A stretch of 64,000 nt of DNA from Pseudomonadota bacterium (GTDB lineage Bacteria; Pseudomonadota; Gammaproteobacteria; Steroidobacterales; Woeseiaceae). This document shows, piece after piece, positions 16,551 through 27,320 of this stretch; within the stretch, counting starts at the first letter, position 1; each line of letters begins with the position of its first letter. The position numbers were made by a program, and so were the translations under genes. The stretch is from assembly GCA_022560695.1 (NCBI GenBank), contig JADFSP010000007.1, forward strand, positions 1-64,000, in the 5' to 3' direction. A model generated the notes under the pieces. It made no database searches, was not told the DNA's origin, and saw only the letters and a program-made list of their open reading frames with translations.

Positions 16551-18137
16551 TTATTCTCGACTGAGTTCCGGAAAAAGCGCGGGCGGAACCCGATGCTGCG
16601 TATGTTGTTCGTACGAGTACGCCATCCCGATTAACAATCCTTCTGCATACGGTCGCCCGAGGATCTGCAAACCAGCCGGCAAATGACCGTAGCTGTATCC
16701 CATTGGCACTGTCACCGCAGGCAGGCCGGTCGCAGGGGCAACAAGCTGACTGTTATCGCCTTTGTATTCCTCTACAGCTTTGTCGAGGTGCGCTGGCGGG
16801 TTGGTCCAGCTCGGGTAGATGACCGCATCAACACCGGCCTCATCCATTGAGAGAAGGGTATCCGCCAGGTAGGCCTGTCGTCCCGGATGATCCGGATAAT
16901 CGGGACAGGGTGTTTCAAGGTCGTTCGGGTGCACGTCGGCGGGACCTGCGCCGAAAGACGTCAGCCGATCTTCGATGTATGGAGAATACTGTTTGGTGTC
17001 CAGGACTTCGAGGACATCCTGGATCGGTGCGTTGTCACCGAGTGATTTCAGATACTCGTGCATGTCATATCGAAAGCGCATGCAGAAATTGCTGGCGTTC
17101 ATGTGCTCATCGTGATTCTTGATCATGAACGGATCGACTATTTCGGCACCAGCCTCACGCAACTCGACCAACGCCTGTTCGAATATCCTGGTAATTTCCG
17201 GGTCGCTGTCGTCGGTGTCGACGAGCGCACGCAGAACACCAAGCTTTTTGCCCCGCAGGGCATCCCTGTTCAGGAAAGTCGTGTAGTCACTCTCTCTCTT
17301 ATCCCGGCCGAGTTCGGTGTACGGATCCGCGGCATCGTAGCCGGCGACGACATCGAAAACCTTGACGCCATCGGTAACGGTGCGCGTCATCGGGCCGGCA
17401 ATGTCACGGTCAAAGGCAAGCGGGATAACACCGTCGCGACTGGTGAGCCCCATGGTCGAGCGAATGCCGAACAAGGCGAGATGGGAGGACGGTCCCCGAA
17501 TCGAGTTGCCGGTGTCACTGCCCATGCCGATGACACCGAAACTCGCCGCAATGCCCGACGCCGTCCCGCCACTGGAGCCGGCCGGCACACGGTCGAGATC
17601 GTACGCATTTGCAGTCGTGCCGTAAGACGAACTAACGGTTTGTTTCGGGCTGAACGCCCATTCCGCCATGTTGGTTTTCGCGATGATGATGGCATCCGCT
17701 TCGCGCAGTTTTCGAACCATGAACGCATCGTCGGGGGGCACGCTGTCTTTCAGCGCGATGGAGCCGCCGCTGGTCGGCATATCGGCGGTATCGTAATTGT
17801 CTTTCAACAGCACTGGCGCGCAGAAGAGCGGTCCGAGCGCCTGTCCGGACGCAACCCTGCGGTCTATTTCCTCCGCCTTCGCCATCGCGTTGGGATTGGT
17901 GAAGATGATGGCGTGCAACCCGGATGACTGGTCATAGGCTTCGATTCTCTCCAGATAGCCGCTGACGATTGCCTGGCACGACATGTTTCCCGACCGTATC
18001 GCTGACTGAACATCTTCAATCGTGGCTTCGACGAATTCGAATGCAGGCTCGGCTTGCTTCGACGAACAGGAAAGAAGGCCGAGTGCGAGAAGCGCGGGCA
18101 GCAGAAATGAAATGCGATTTACGCCGTATGTTTTCAA
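16551..18137 (-). CDS. Amidase-signature family lipoprotein
   Basis: 528 aa with a lipoprotein signal (LLALGLLSC). The Ser-cisSer-Lys amidase core is present: Lys in APVLLKDNYDT, the glycine/serine-rich PAGSSGGTASGIAA, and GSDTGNSIRGPSS carrying the nucleophile Ser. The usual GGS triplet is GNS here. These enzymes hydrolyse amide bonds of varied substrates, so no specific name is justified. It reads toward ggt (convergent), starting just beyond the terminator of the TonB receptor, so it has its own promoter or read-through. Confidence 0.85.
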   Translation of the reverse strand: MKTYGVNRISFLLPALLALGLLSCSSKQAEPAFEFVEATIEDVQSAIRSGNMSCQAIVSGYLERIEAYDQSSGLHAIIFTNPNAMAKAEEIDRRVASGQALGPLFCAPVLLKDNYDTADMPTSGGSIALKDSVPPDDAFMVRKLREADAIIIAKTNMAEWAFSPKQTVSSSYGTTANAYDLDRVPAGSSGGTASGIAASFGVIGMGSDTGNSIRGPSSHLALFGIRSTMGLTSRDGVIPLAFDRDIAGPMTRTVTDGVKVFDVVAGYDAADPYTELGRDKRESDYTTFLNRDALRGKKLGVLRALVDTDDSDPEITRIFEQALVELREAGAEIVDPFMIKNHDEHMNASNFCMRFRYDMHEYLKSLGDNAPIQDVLEVLDTKQYSPYIEDRLTSFGAGPADVHPNDLETPCPDYPDHPGRQAYLADTLLSMDEAGVDAVIYPSWTNPPAHLDKAVEEYKGDNSQLVAPATGLPAVTVPMGYSYGHLPAGLQILGRPYAEGLLIGMAYSYEQHTQHRVPPALFPELSRE

Positions 18138-18171
18138 TCCAGGTGGGCTCCGACGATTGAGATATAAAGAA

Positions 18172-18203
18172 AAAGGCGCTTCCTCGTGAGAGGAAACGCC
18201 TTT
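18172..18203 (-). terminator. Intrinsic terminator after the TonB-dependent receptor gene
   Basis: Stem AAAGGCG-C-TTCCTC / GAGGAA-A-CGCCTTT around a GTGA loop. On the minus strand it is followed by TTCTTTATA, a T-rich tail. It lies 62 bp past the stop at 18265. Confidence 0.85.
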
Positions 18204-18264
18204 CCTGCTTTTCGATCGATGTCCCCGTTACGAGAACCGTTACGGAAACATCCTGCTTTTGAGC

Positions 18265-21186
18265 CTAGTCGAACTCAGCCCGGAAACGTGCGTACCAGAA
18301 ACCACCCTCATAACCCCAGGGAGTGCTGTCCGGATACGTGTTGCCGGAACCGACCGTGCCGTCGAGGTTGTCGTTGAGCAACGGACCGGCCTCGTCGAGC
18401 ACGTTCTGCACGCCAACGATCACCGAATACTTCTCGTTGAAGGTATAAGCCGCTTCGAGGTCGAAGATCGTCTCGCCCGAGTAGCACGCATCCTCGTTTG
18501 GAGCGCAGCTGAACGTATAGCCGGTGCCGTTCGGACCACGAGGTGTCAGATCATCACCGAAGTCAGCCTCTACCCAGTCGTCGTAGTATCGGGCACGAAC
18601 CATGAAGCGGAAGTCATTGATGAAGTGGTTGTAGGTGAACACACCGCGATTTCTCGGGTTGAAATTCTCCAGATCGACCACTTTGTTTCGACTCACTTCG
18701 CTACCAGCGTTATCAACCTCGGTCTCGGTCCAGTTCCAGGCCGCAACGAGGGAACCATTACCGGCATTACCCCAGTCGGCGTCCCAGGTTGCGATGAGAT
18801 CGATACCGGTCGTGGTGGTCTCGAAGTCGTTGGTGTAGAACGATATCGACGACAGGTCCGCGGCGCCCGGTACGCCCAATTCCTGCAGGCATTGCGACAG
18901 AGTACCGTCAGCGAGCTTGGTGATCGGACAATTGACGTCGTTATACGCAGGATCATTAGCCTGGAATGTATCAATCTCGATAAGGCCGGTCGACGAGATC
19001 CGATCCTCGAGGTTGATCTGGAAGTAATCCGCCGTCAGGTTGAAGTTGTCGCTGATGTCCCAGACGATACCGACCGAGAAGTTGGTCGATTCTTCCGGCG
19101 TCAATGGCAGGGCGCCAAGGACAAGGGCGATCGGATTGGTCGGCGGGATCTGACCGCTCTGTTGCAACTCGCCCTGCACCGTCCTGGTCGATACCTTGGT
19201 CACGTTTTCCTGACCCGGTGTCGGCGCACGGAAACCGGTGTTAAACGAGCCACGAACCGCGAACGTATCGGTGACGGCGAAGCGCATTGCCGTCTTGAAG
19301 TTGGTGGTATCCCCGAAGCTCTCGAAGTCCTCATAGCGCACCGAGACTGCAGCCGTGAATCTGTCGGTCACATCGGCTTCCAGTTCGGCGTAGACCGCGA
19401 TGTTGGACCGGCCCCAGATGCCCGCTTGCGGTGGGCTGAATCCGGCAAAACCGTGGGAACCGATGCTCAGGTTGGGCAATTGCACAATATGTGTCGATTC
19501 GCCAATACCGTCTTCGTCATCGTCGAACAGAATCGGAACACCGTTAGAATCACGGATCACATCGCAGGTGCCGGGATTCGCAGGATCTTCATAGCAGTTA
19601 CTGCCATCAACATTCTGGAATGCGTAGTCTCCTGCATTCCACGCGGCTCCCTCGCCGATGATGGTCTCGAAGACCTCGTCGCGATATTCACCACCGAACG
19701 CGAAACTCAGATCCGAGGCAAGCCCATCCACTGCAATCGGCAGGACGAAGTCGACGTTGAGATTGTTCTCCGACTGGACGTAAGAACCGATGTCGAAGTC
19801 GCGTTGCAGCTGACCGTCGATGATGCCGTTAGGGCCGTTCGACGGGTTCCAGGTGTTGTTCAGGAAGAACGACACCTTGTTGCGGCCATAGCTGGCGCTG
19901 AAGTCGTACAGCAGGCCATTGTCCAGTTCACCGCGAACGCCGCCGACAATGCTGGCATCGATCAGATCACCACCGAATTGCGGCGTGTAACCGCCCGGGA
20001 GTAACTGGTTCAACAGCCAGCAGTTGGCCGGTAATGCAGCCATCGCGGCTACGTCATCAGCAACGTCTCCAGCATCCAGCGGATCACCATCGCCTCCATC
20101 GCCGGGGCTCACCAGCGCCGGACAGTTTGAGACGACGCCGATAACGCCAGGGCCAATGTTCGTATCCACAATCGCACGGTATGTTCGTGACACTGATACG
20201 TCATTATCGTCCCCGGGCAAGTCTACGGTTTCCCCCCCCTGGTCATGCGTAAAGACAGCACTACGGCTATTCGGGTTGCGGAAGAAAAAGCCGCCTTCCG
20301 TCTCGCGCCGGCCGAAGTTACCGAATGCATAAATCTCCTGTGAATCGTTCAACTGGATGCCGGAATTGACGAAAATATTCCAGTTGTCGCGGTACTCCGG
20401 ACCGCCCCAGATCTGCGCAAAAGGCTGCCTGACGTCGGTGTTTCCGGCGGCAATCAGGGTAATGGCGTCAGTGCGCTGCGTCGAACGGCTGGTCGGGTCC
20501 TGCTGGCTCCACGTACCGGTCACGTTGATGAAGCCGTCGTCGCCGAGCGGCAGGCCGACGTTACCCATGAACTGAACCAGGGTTCCGTCACCTTCCATGA
20601 ACTCGCCGGTGCGGGCTTCCAGCGTCATGCCGTCGGAAGCGTCTTTGAGTATGAAGTTCATGACGCCGGCGATGGCGTCGGAACCATACTGTGCAGCAGC
20701 ACCATCACGCAGTATTTCGGCCTGCTTGATGGCGAGCGCCGGGATAGCAGAGATGTCGGCACCCTGTGAGCCTTCAGCCAGGCTGCCACCGAGCTCGGCG
20801 ATGACACCGGAACGATGACGGCGTTTGCCGTTGACCATGATCAGCACATTGTCCGGTGGCAGACCACGCATGGTCGCCGGACGTACCAGCGTCGCAGCGT
20901 CAGAGATCGATTGACGATCGACGTTATACGATGGGATGACCGCCTTGAGCATTTCCATGAGGTCGGCGCTACCCACGTTTTCGAATTCTTCGCCGCTGAT
21001 GACATCAATCGGTACAGAAGAATCCGACGCACTGCGTTGCGAGCGACGGGTTCCCGTCGTGATGATTTCCTCGATAGCTTCGTCCGCGCCTTCCTGGGCC
21101 TGCGCAGCCGGGGCGAATCCCGTGGCAGCCAGAAAAGCGGCAGACGCTGAAATCAGAATATAAAGGGACTTTGCTTTCTTATACAT
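18265..21186 (-). CDS. TonB-dependent outer membrane receptor
   Basis: 973 aa from the ATG at 21186 (GGAG upstream; a start at 21201 is less likely). Signal peptide ends APAAQAQ. The TonB box-like EEIITTGTRR is followed by a plug domain (VPIDVISGEEFENVG, DADLMEM-type helix, LVRPATMRGLPPDNVLIMVNGKRRH, GSDAIAGVMNFILK) and a large beta-barrel ending in an aromatic-rich strand (YEGGFWYARFRAEFD). The RRH after NGK and the whole plug resemble the large receptors of oligotrophic gammaproteobacteria that import peptides or other organic matter. No SusD partner is adjacent. Its neighbours are an amidase and GGT, so a peptide-like ligand is a reasonable guess. Confidence 0.92.
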   Translation of the reverse strand: MYKKAKSLYILISASAAFLAATGFAPAAQAQEGADEAIEEIITTGTRRSQRSASDSSVPIDVISGEEFENVGSADLMEMLKAVIPSYNVDRQSISDAATLVRPATMRGLPPDNVLIMVNGKRRHRSGVIAELGGSLAEGSQGADISAIPALAIKQAEILRDGAAAQYGSDAIAGVMNFILKDASDGMTLEARTGEFMEGDGTLVQFMGNVGLPLGDDGFINVTGTWSQQDPTSRSTQRTDAITLIAAGNTDVRQPFAQIWGGPEYRDNWNIFVNSGIQLNDSQEIYAFGNFGRRETEGGFFFRNPNSRSAVFTHDQGGETVDLPGDDNDVSVSRTYRAIVDTNIGPGVIGVVSNCPALVSPGDGGDGDPLDAGDVADDVAAMAALPANCWLLNQLLPGGYTPQFGGDLIDASIVGGVRGELDNGLLYDFSASYGRNKVSFFLNNTWNPSNGPNGIIDGQLQRDFDIGSYVQSENNLNVDFVLPIAVDGLASDLSFAFGGEYRDEVFETIIGEGAAWNAGDYAFQNVDGSNCYEDPANPGTCDVIRDSNGVPILFDDDEDGIGESTHIVQLPNLSIGSHGFAGFSPPQAGIWGRSNIAVYAELEADVTDRFTAAVSVRYEDFESFGDTTNFKTAMRFAVTDTFAVRGSFNTGFRAPTPGQENVTKVSTRTVQGELQQSGQIPPTNPIALVLGALPLTPEESTNFSVGIVWDISDNFNLTADYFQINLEDRISSTGLIEIDTFQANDPAYNDVNCPITKLADGTLSQCLQELGVPGAADLSSISFYTNDFETTTTGIDLIATWDADWGNAGNGSLVAAWNWTETEVDNAGSEVSRNKVVDLENFNPRNRGVFTYNHFINDFRFMVRARYYDDWVEADFGDDLTPRGPNGTGYTFSCAPNEDACYSGETIFDLEAAYTFNEKYSVIVGVQNVLDEAGPLLNDNLDGTVGSGNTYPDSTPWGYEGGFWYARFRAEFD

Positions 21187-21588
21187 TTGTTTTCTCCACA
21201 AAAATCATTGGTCTCACAATTAGCCGTGGCACCGACTTTCGCATCTTCCACGACGAATCGGACGACAATGCTCATAACAGCACTCGAAGATCGGAAAGTA
21301 AAGCGTTACACAACACTATTTCGGGCTCGACGGGAGTCTTCTGTTGCTTTGTTGCAACGATATCCCCGATAGCCGCGGTACACAGCGCCGCTAGGATCAT
21401 CTGACTTTCCACGATCGTCGGGGCCGGTCGTGGCAATCTAACAACGTCCGCGATATGGCTATTGTATGTTTACCGCAACATCCCGGCGGGCGCAATGAGG
21501 TCAATGATGCGCAAGACTCTCCTGACGGCAGCGACGCCGGCATTCCTTCGAAGACAGTCTGCAGGCAGGACCGCAGGGCGTGAGTCGA
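21187..21588. other. Upstream region of the TonB receptor gene
   Basis: 402 bp between the receptor start and the end of the aldo/keto reductase gene (both minus strand). I see no convincing gene, palindromic repeat or riboswitch-like motif. The receptor promoter should be here, but no reliable -35/-10 pair stands out. Confidence 0.4.
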
Positions 21589-22506
21589 CTACAGCGCGTC
21601 GAAGAATGCTTCCTGGCGTTTTCGTTGCGCCGCGTCAGGGAGGCGGCCACGCGCTGCGCCGAAGTTGTCGTCGACGTGACGCACTTTCGTCATCCCGGGG
21701 ATCGCCACGGTCGTGGCGGGGTGGCCCAGGGCGTATTTCAGCAGGAATTGCGCCCAACTCGAACAATCGAATTCGGCGGCCCAACCCGGCAACGGCCGAT
21801 CACCGACCTGGCGAAAAATACGCCCGCCGCCGAAGGTACGATTGATGATGACACCCATGCCGCGGTCGGCAGCCAGGGGCAGCAGGCGGTCCGCTGCTTC
21901 GCGCTGCCCGAGTGAGTAGTTGATCTGGATGAAATCGAGATCTTGCTGGCGCATGATTTGTTCCATGAGTTCGTACTGCCTGGCGCGCGACGTCGTGATG
22001 CCGATGTATCGAATCCGGCCGTCGTCCTTCCACTCACGGAGCAAAGGAATCGATGTTTTCCAGCCGTGCAGGTTGTGTACCTGCACCAGATCGAGGCGAT
22101 CGGTCCTGAGCTTCCTGAGTGAATCGTTCATTTGCGATTCGCTGTCGGCGCGAACGTCCCGGTCGACTTTGGTCGCGACAAAAAGATCGTCACGGGTGCC
22201 GAGGCCGAAGATCAGATCGCCGAGTACCGACTCAGATGTCCTGTACGCCGGAGCCGTGTCGATAAGCGTTCCGCCCCATTCGTGGAACCGCTGCAGCGCG
22301 GCCCTGAGTGGCGCGCGCTCCCCGGCGGATGCGCCGACGCCGTAACGATTTGTTCCGATGCCGATGATCGGAATCATTTCACCCGACGACGGAATCGGTC
22401 TCTTTAATACGTTCGCCGGGCCTGCAAATGCCGGGTGGCCGCCAAGCGAGAGAGCCGCCGCCGTGCTCAGGCATGCTAATGAAAAGTCACGTCGGGAGAT
22501 TGTCAT
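21589..22506 (-). CDS. Tat-exported aldo/keto reductase
   Basis: 305 aa. The N-terminus ISRRDFSLACL followed by a hydrophobic stretch and AFA is a Tat signal, so the folded enzyme with its NADP(H) would be exported. The catalytic tetrad is visible: Asp in LIDTAPAY, Tyr in the same motif, Lys in FVATKVD and His in LVQVHNLH. It lies 21 bases downstream of the HD-GYP gene on the same strand, so the two are probably cotranscribed. A periplasmic location for an NADPH-dependent family is unusual but is seen in Tat-exported relatives. Substrate unknown. Confidence 0.83.
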   Translation of the reverse strand: MTISRRDFSLACLSTAAALSLGGHPAFAGPANVLKRPIPSSGEMIPIIGIGTNRYGVGASAGERAPLRAALQRFHEWGGTLIDTAPAYRTSESVLGDLIFGLGTRDDLFVATKVDRDVRADSESQMNDSLRKLRTDRLDLVQVHNLHGWKTSIPLLREWKDDGRIRYIGITTSRARQYELMEQIMRQQDLDFIQINYSLGQREAADRLLPLAADRGMGVIINRTFGGGRIFRQVGDRPLPGWAAEFDCSSWAQFLLKYALGHPATTVAIPGMTKVRHVDDNFGAARGRLPDAAQRKRQEAFFDAL

Positions 22507-22527
22507 CGTCGGTCGCCTTGCGTGGAT

Positions 22528-23850
22528 CTAGGTGAAGTAATTCAGCGGGTCGATACCGAATGCGCCGTGTTCATGGCCCTTGATGATCCAGACGGCGCGC
22601 GCACTCGGCGCCTTGTCCGGCAGTTCGCGCATGTCCAGTATCTTCGGCTTCGACAACAGGTTCCGCGACGCATCGAGCAGGATCATGAGCTTCGGACGAA
22701 GTGACTGGACGCGATTTTGCTCGAGCACCAGTCCGACCGTGCCATCGCTGAGTTCGACAATGCTGCCGGTGGGAAACATGCCGATCGTGCGCAGAAACTG
22801 CTCCACGACTTCCGTCTGGAATTCCTTGCCGCGCATGTCGTTGAGTTCGCGCGCAGATTCGTAGGCGGCCACGGCAGGCGAATACGCAGTTTTCGTGGTC
22901 ATCGCGTCGTAACAGTCGGCGATACCGGCCATGCGGCCAAAGATTGGTATGTCGGTGCCGGTCAGGCCGTCGGGGTAGCCCGATCCGTCGGCGCGCTCAT
23001 GGTGTGAACGGACCATATCGAGCACGTTTTTCGAAAATCCTCTCGATGTCTCCAGAAGTTCGACACCAATGCGCACATGGCGCGACATCTCCTGAAATTG
23101 CTCGTCAGTGATGGCGCCTTCCGAGTTGACGATATCGTCGGGCAGCCGGCTGTTGCCAATGTCCAGCAACAGGCCACCGATCGCGAGATCGCGCAGCGCC
23201 ATGCCATCGAATCCCAATTGACGGCCGAACATGACGGCCCAGACCGATGTTGCGATGGCGCGGTTGTAATTTCGCGGATTGCGTTTTTTGGAGAATATCG
23301 TCCACGCCATCGCGTCGGGATTGCGCAATACGCTTTCGATCATCGGTTCGACCGCCTTTCTCACGGTCTCGGGCTGGATCTTGCCGTGCCGCGCGCTGTC
23401 GTATATCGATCTGTATGCCGCAAGATTCAGTTCATACGCCGCCGTGGCGCGTGGCGCCTCGCGGCGGACTGTTGACGTGATTCCATAGCCGCTCGATTCG
23501 CCGCGAGTGCGGGCGGCGAGGAGCCCTGTGGGATCGAGACGGACTATGCTGGCGCGGAATCGGCTCAGCCAGCCCGTATCTCCTTCAGCGCGAGGGGCTT
23601 TTTTGCTGACGAACGGCGTCGTTGGTGAGGCTTTGATCAGGTTGCGAATTTGTGCGTCGGTCAGTGTTCCGCGTTCGATGTCGACATAGACGTACCGGCA
23701 GTAAGACTGAAGGTCGTCGATCTCGAATCGCTCCTTGATTTCGAAGCCTTGAAACACGAACGGCGTTTCGAGCCACGGCCGATCGAGCATGACGACGTAC
23801 ATGCCCTTCGCGAGCTTTGTGGTATCAACGGCGATTCTCTTCAGCAGCAA
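22528..23850 (-). CDS. DUF3391 / HD-GYP-type protein with a degenerate HD motif
   Basis: 440 aa. Residues 1-about 90 form a DUF3391 domain ([14 protein letters not shown]...). The HD-GYP domain spans about residues 150-360. HD-GYP domains hydrolyse c-di-GMP using a di- or tri-iron site. Here the HHE (residues 283-285) and DGSGYPDGL parts are intact, but the HD pair reads LLLDIGN with Leu229-Asp230 where His-Asp is usual, and the earlier conserved His is replaced in [10 protein letters not shown]. Loss of two ligands suggests weak or no hydrolysis and perhaps a binding role. Probably the first gene of an operon with the aldo/keto reductase. Confidence 0.85.
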   Translation of the reverse strand: MLLKRIAVDTTKLAKGMYVVMLDRPWLETPFVFQGFEIKERFEIDDLQSYCRYVYVDIERGTLTDAQIRNLIKASPTTPFVSKKAPRAEGDTGWLSRFRASIVRLDPTGLLAARTRGESSGYGITSTVRREAPRATAAYELNLAAYRSIYDSARHGKIQPETVRKAVEPMIESVLRNPDAMAWTIFSKKRNPRNYNRAIATSVWAVMFGRQLGFDGMALRDLAIGGLLLDIGNSRLPDDIVNSEGAITDEQFQEMSRHVRIGVELLETSRGFSKNVLDMVRSHHERADGSGYPDGLTGTDIPIFGRMAGIADCYDAMTTKTAYSPAVAAYESARELNDMRGKEFQTEVVEQFLRTIGMFPTGSIVELSDGTVGLVLEQNRVQSLRPKLMILLDASRNLLSKPKILDMRELPDKAPSARAVWIIKGHEHGAFGIDPLNYFT

Positions 23851-24014
23851 CGTGTCATGCCCAATTCAGCCGGTCCAATGGCTTTGCGTACCGCCTTTAT
23901 ACGCGTTACAGCGGCCGAAATCACCGCCACGCACACCACAATCGGGACCTCGATACGTTTCAATCGAGGGTCGCTGGCACTATTATCTGCACAGGTTCGG
24001 TGCGGGCGAGTGTC

Positions 24015-24467
24015 ATGCCAGGTCTCTATTTCGAAGAATTTACGGTCGGACAGATTTTCGACCATCCGATACGCCGCACGATCACCGAGGCGGACAACGT
24101 TCTGTTCACGACGATGACGCACAATCCGTCGGCATTGCACCTCGATGCCGAGTACATGAAAGGAACGGAATTTGGCCAGCGCATTGTCAACAGTTGCCTG
24201 ACGCTGGGGCTCATGGTCGGTATTTCCGTGAATGACACGACCCACGGTACGACGGTGGCCAACCTCGGCTGGGACGAAGTTCGCTTTCCCAAGCCGCTTT
24301 TTCACGGCGATACGATTCGCGTCGAGTCAGAGGTCATCGAGGTTCGGGCAAGCAAGTCGCGCCCGAATAATGGCATCGTCACGTTTGCCCACCGAGCTTA
24401 CAACCAGGACGGGGAACTCGTCGCCGTCTGCAAGCGCACGGCGCTGATGCTGAAGAAACCTGCATGA
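24015..24467 (+). CDS. MaoC-family (R)-specific enoyl-CoA hydratase-like protein
   Basis: 150 aa from the ATG at 24015. It has a single hot-dog domain with the hydratase signature [15 protein letters not shown] and [17 protein letters not shown], then [18 protein letters not shown]. MaoC proteins hydrate trans-2-enoyl-CoA esters, including mesaconyl- and itaconyl-type CoAs. It overlaps the lyase gene by four bases (ATGA at 24464), so the two are translationally coupled. This pairing is like that of MaoC hydratases that feed a CitE-like lyase. Confidence 0.85.
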   Translation: MPGLYFEEFTVGQIFDHPIRRTITEADNVLFTTMTHNPSALHLDAEYMKGTEFGQRIVNSCLTLGLMVGISVNDTTHGTTVANLGWDEVRFPKPLFHGDTIRVESEVIEVRASKSRPNNGIVTFAHRAYNQDGELVAVCKRTALMLKKPA

Positions 24468-25342
24468 ATCGCAGCTTCCTGTTCGTTCCGGCCGATGACG
24501 AGCACAAGCTGCAAAAGGCGGGCGAGGCCGGCGCCGATGCATTGATCCTCGATCTCGAAGACTCCGTCGTGGCTGCTGCGCGAACGGTTGCACGCGACCT
24601 GGCGCGCGCCTACATCGCGGGCAAGAAAAATGTCTGGGTACGGATCAATCCAATCGATTCGGAGGATGCGGCGAAGGACCTCGACGCCGTCATGGCGTCC
24701 GCGCCGGCGGGAATTATCCTGCCCAAGCCGCGAAGCGCCGATGATGCGTGTGCTCTTGCGGCGATGCTGGACAAGCTCGAGACTCGCCATGGCATCCCGG
24801 CGGGTCAGACACGAATATTGCCGTTGTGCACCGAGCGTCCGCAGGCGCTGTTCGCGCTTGACGGTTATGTGGGCGCAACAGCACGCCTCGCAGGACTGTC
24901 CTGGGGCGCCGAGGATCTGAGCGCCGCCGTGGGCGCCAGCCGCAGCCGCGATGACGACGGTGGCTGGCTGCCGCCGTACGAACTGGCTCGCTCACTGTGC
25001 CTGTTTGCGGCCGCGGCGGCCGAGGTGCAAGCCATCGATACGGTGTACACGGATTTTCGAGATCTCGAGGGAGTGGCCCGGTATGCGGCGAACGCAGCGC
25101 GTGATGGCTTTGCCGGTATGCTTGCCATTCATCCGGCACAAGTCAAAATTATCAATGATGCCTTTGTGCCGGACGCCGAAGTGATCGAACGGGCGCGACG
25201 CATTATCGCCTTGTTCGAAGAAAGCCCGGGTGCCGGCACGCTCGGCATGGATGGCGAGATGATCGATCGTCCGCATCTCGCGCAAGCACGGCGCATCGTC
25301 GATCTGGCCAACGACCTGCAGGCCACACAAGAAAAAGGCTGA
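24464..25342 (+). CDS. CitE-like (HpcH/HpaI) CoA-ester lyase
   Basis: 292 aa, TIM-barrel of the citrate lyase beta subunit-like family. Blocks [56 protein letters not shown] and MLAIHPAQV match malyl-, citramalyl- or methylmalyl-CoA lyases and (S)-malyl-CoA thioesterases, which use Mg2+ held by Glu and Asp. Coupled to the MaoC hydratase upstream and acetyl-CoA synthetase six bases downstream. Cleavage of a hydroxyacyl-CoA to acetyl-CoA and an oxoacid is the best inference; the exact substrate is open. Confidence 0.83.
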   Translation: MNRSFLFVPADDEHKLQKAGEAGADALILDLEDSVVAAARTVARDLARAYIAGKKNVWVRINPIDSEDAAKDLDAVMASAPAGIILPKPRSADDACALAAMLDKLETRHGIPAGQTRILPLCTERPQALFALDGYVGATARLAGLSWGAEDLSAAVGASRSRDDDGGWLPPYELARSLCLFAAAAAEVQAIDTVYTDFRDLEGVARYAANAARDGFAGMLAIHPAQVKIINDAFVPDAEVIERARRIIALFEESPGAGTLGMDGEMIDRPHLAQARRIVDLANDLQATQEKG

Positions 25343-25348
25343 AAGATC

Positions 25349-27289
<1,941 letters not shown>

Positions 27290-27292
<3 letters not shown>

Positions 27293-27320
27293 CCCGCGAG
27301 TCCAGCCAGCGAGCGGGTCA
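27290..27320. terminator. Hairpin between convergent acs and FHA genes
   Basis: Perfect 8-bp stem TGACCCGC (27290-27297) / GCGGGTCA (27313-27320). Each arm contains a stop codon: TGA of acs on the plus strand and TGA of the FHA gene on the minus strand. No T-run follows on either side, so termination strength is uncertain. Confidence 0.4.

Noticed and set aside
18259..20004. A 581-codon open frame on the plus strand across the TonB receptor gene
   Set aside because: It is antisense to a receptor with clear plug and barrel motifs and has no recognisable domain. GC-rich codon use opens such opposite frames.
18265..21186. SusC/SusD-type glycan-uptake locus
   Set aside because: No SusD-like lipoprotein or glycan enzyme is nearby, and the receptor lacks the SusC N-terminal extension.
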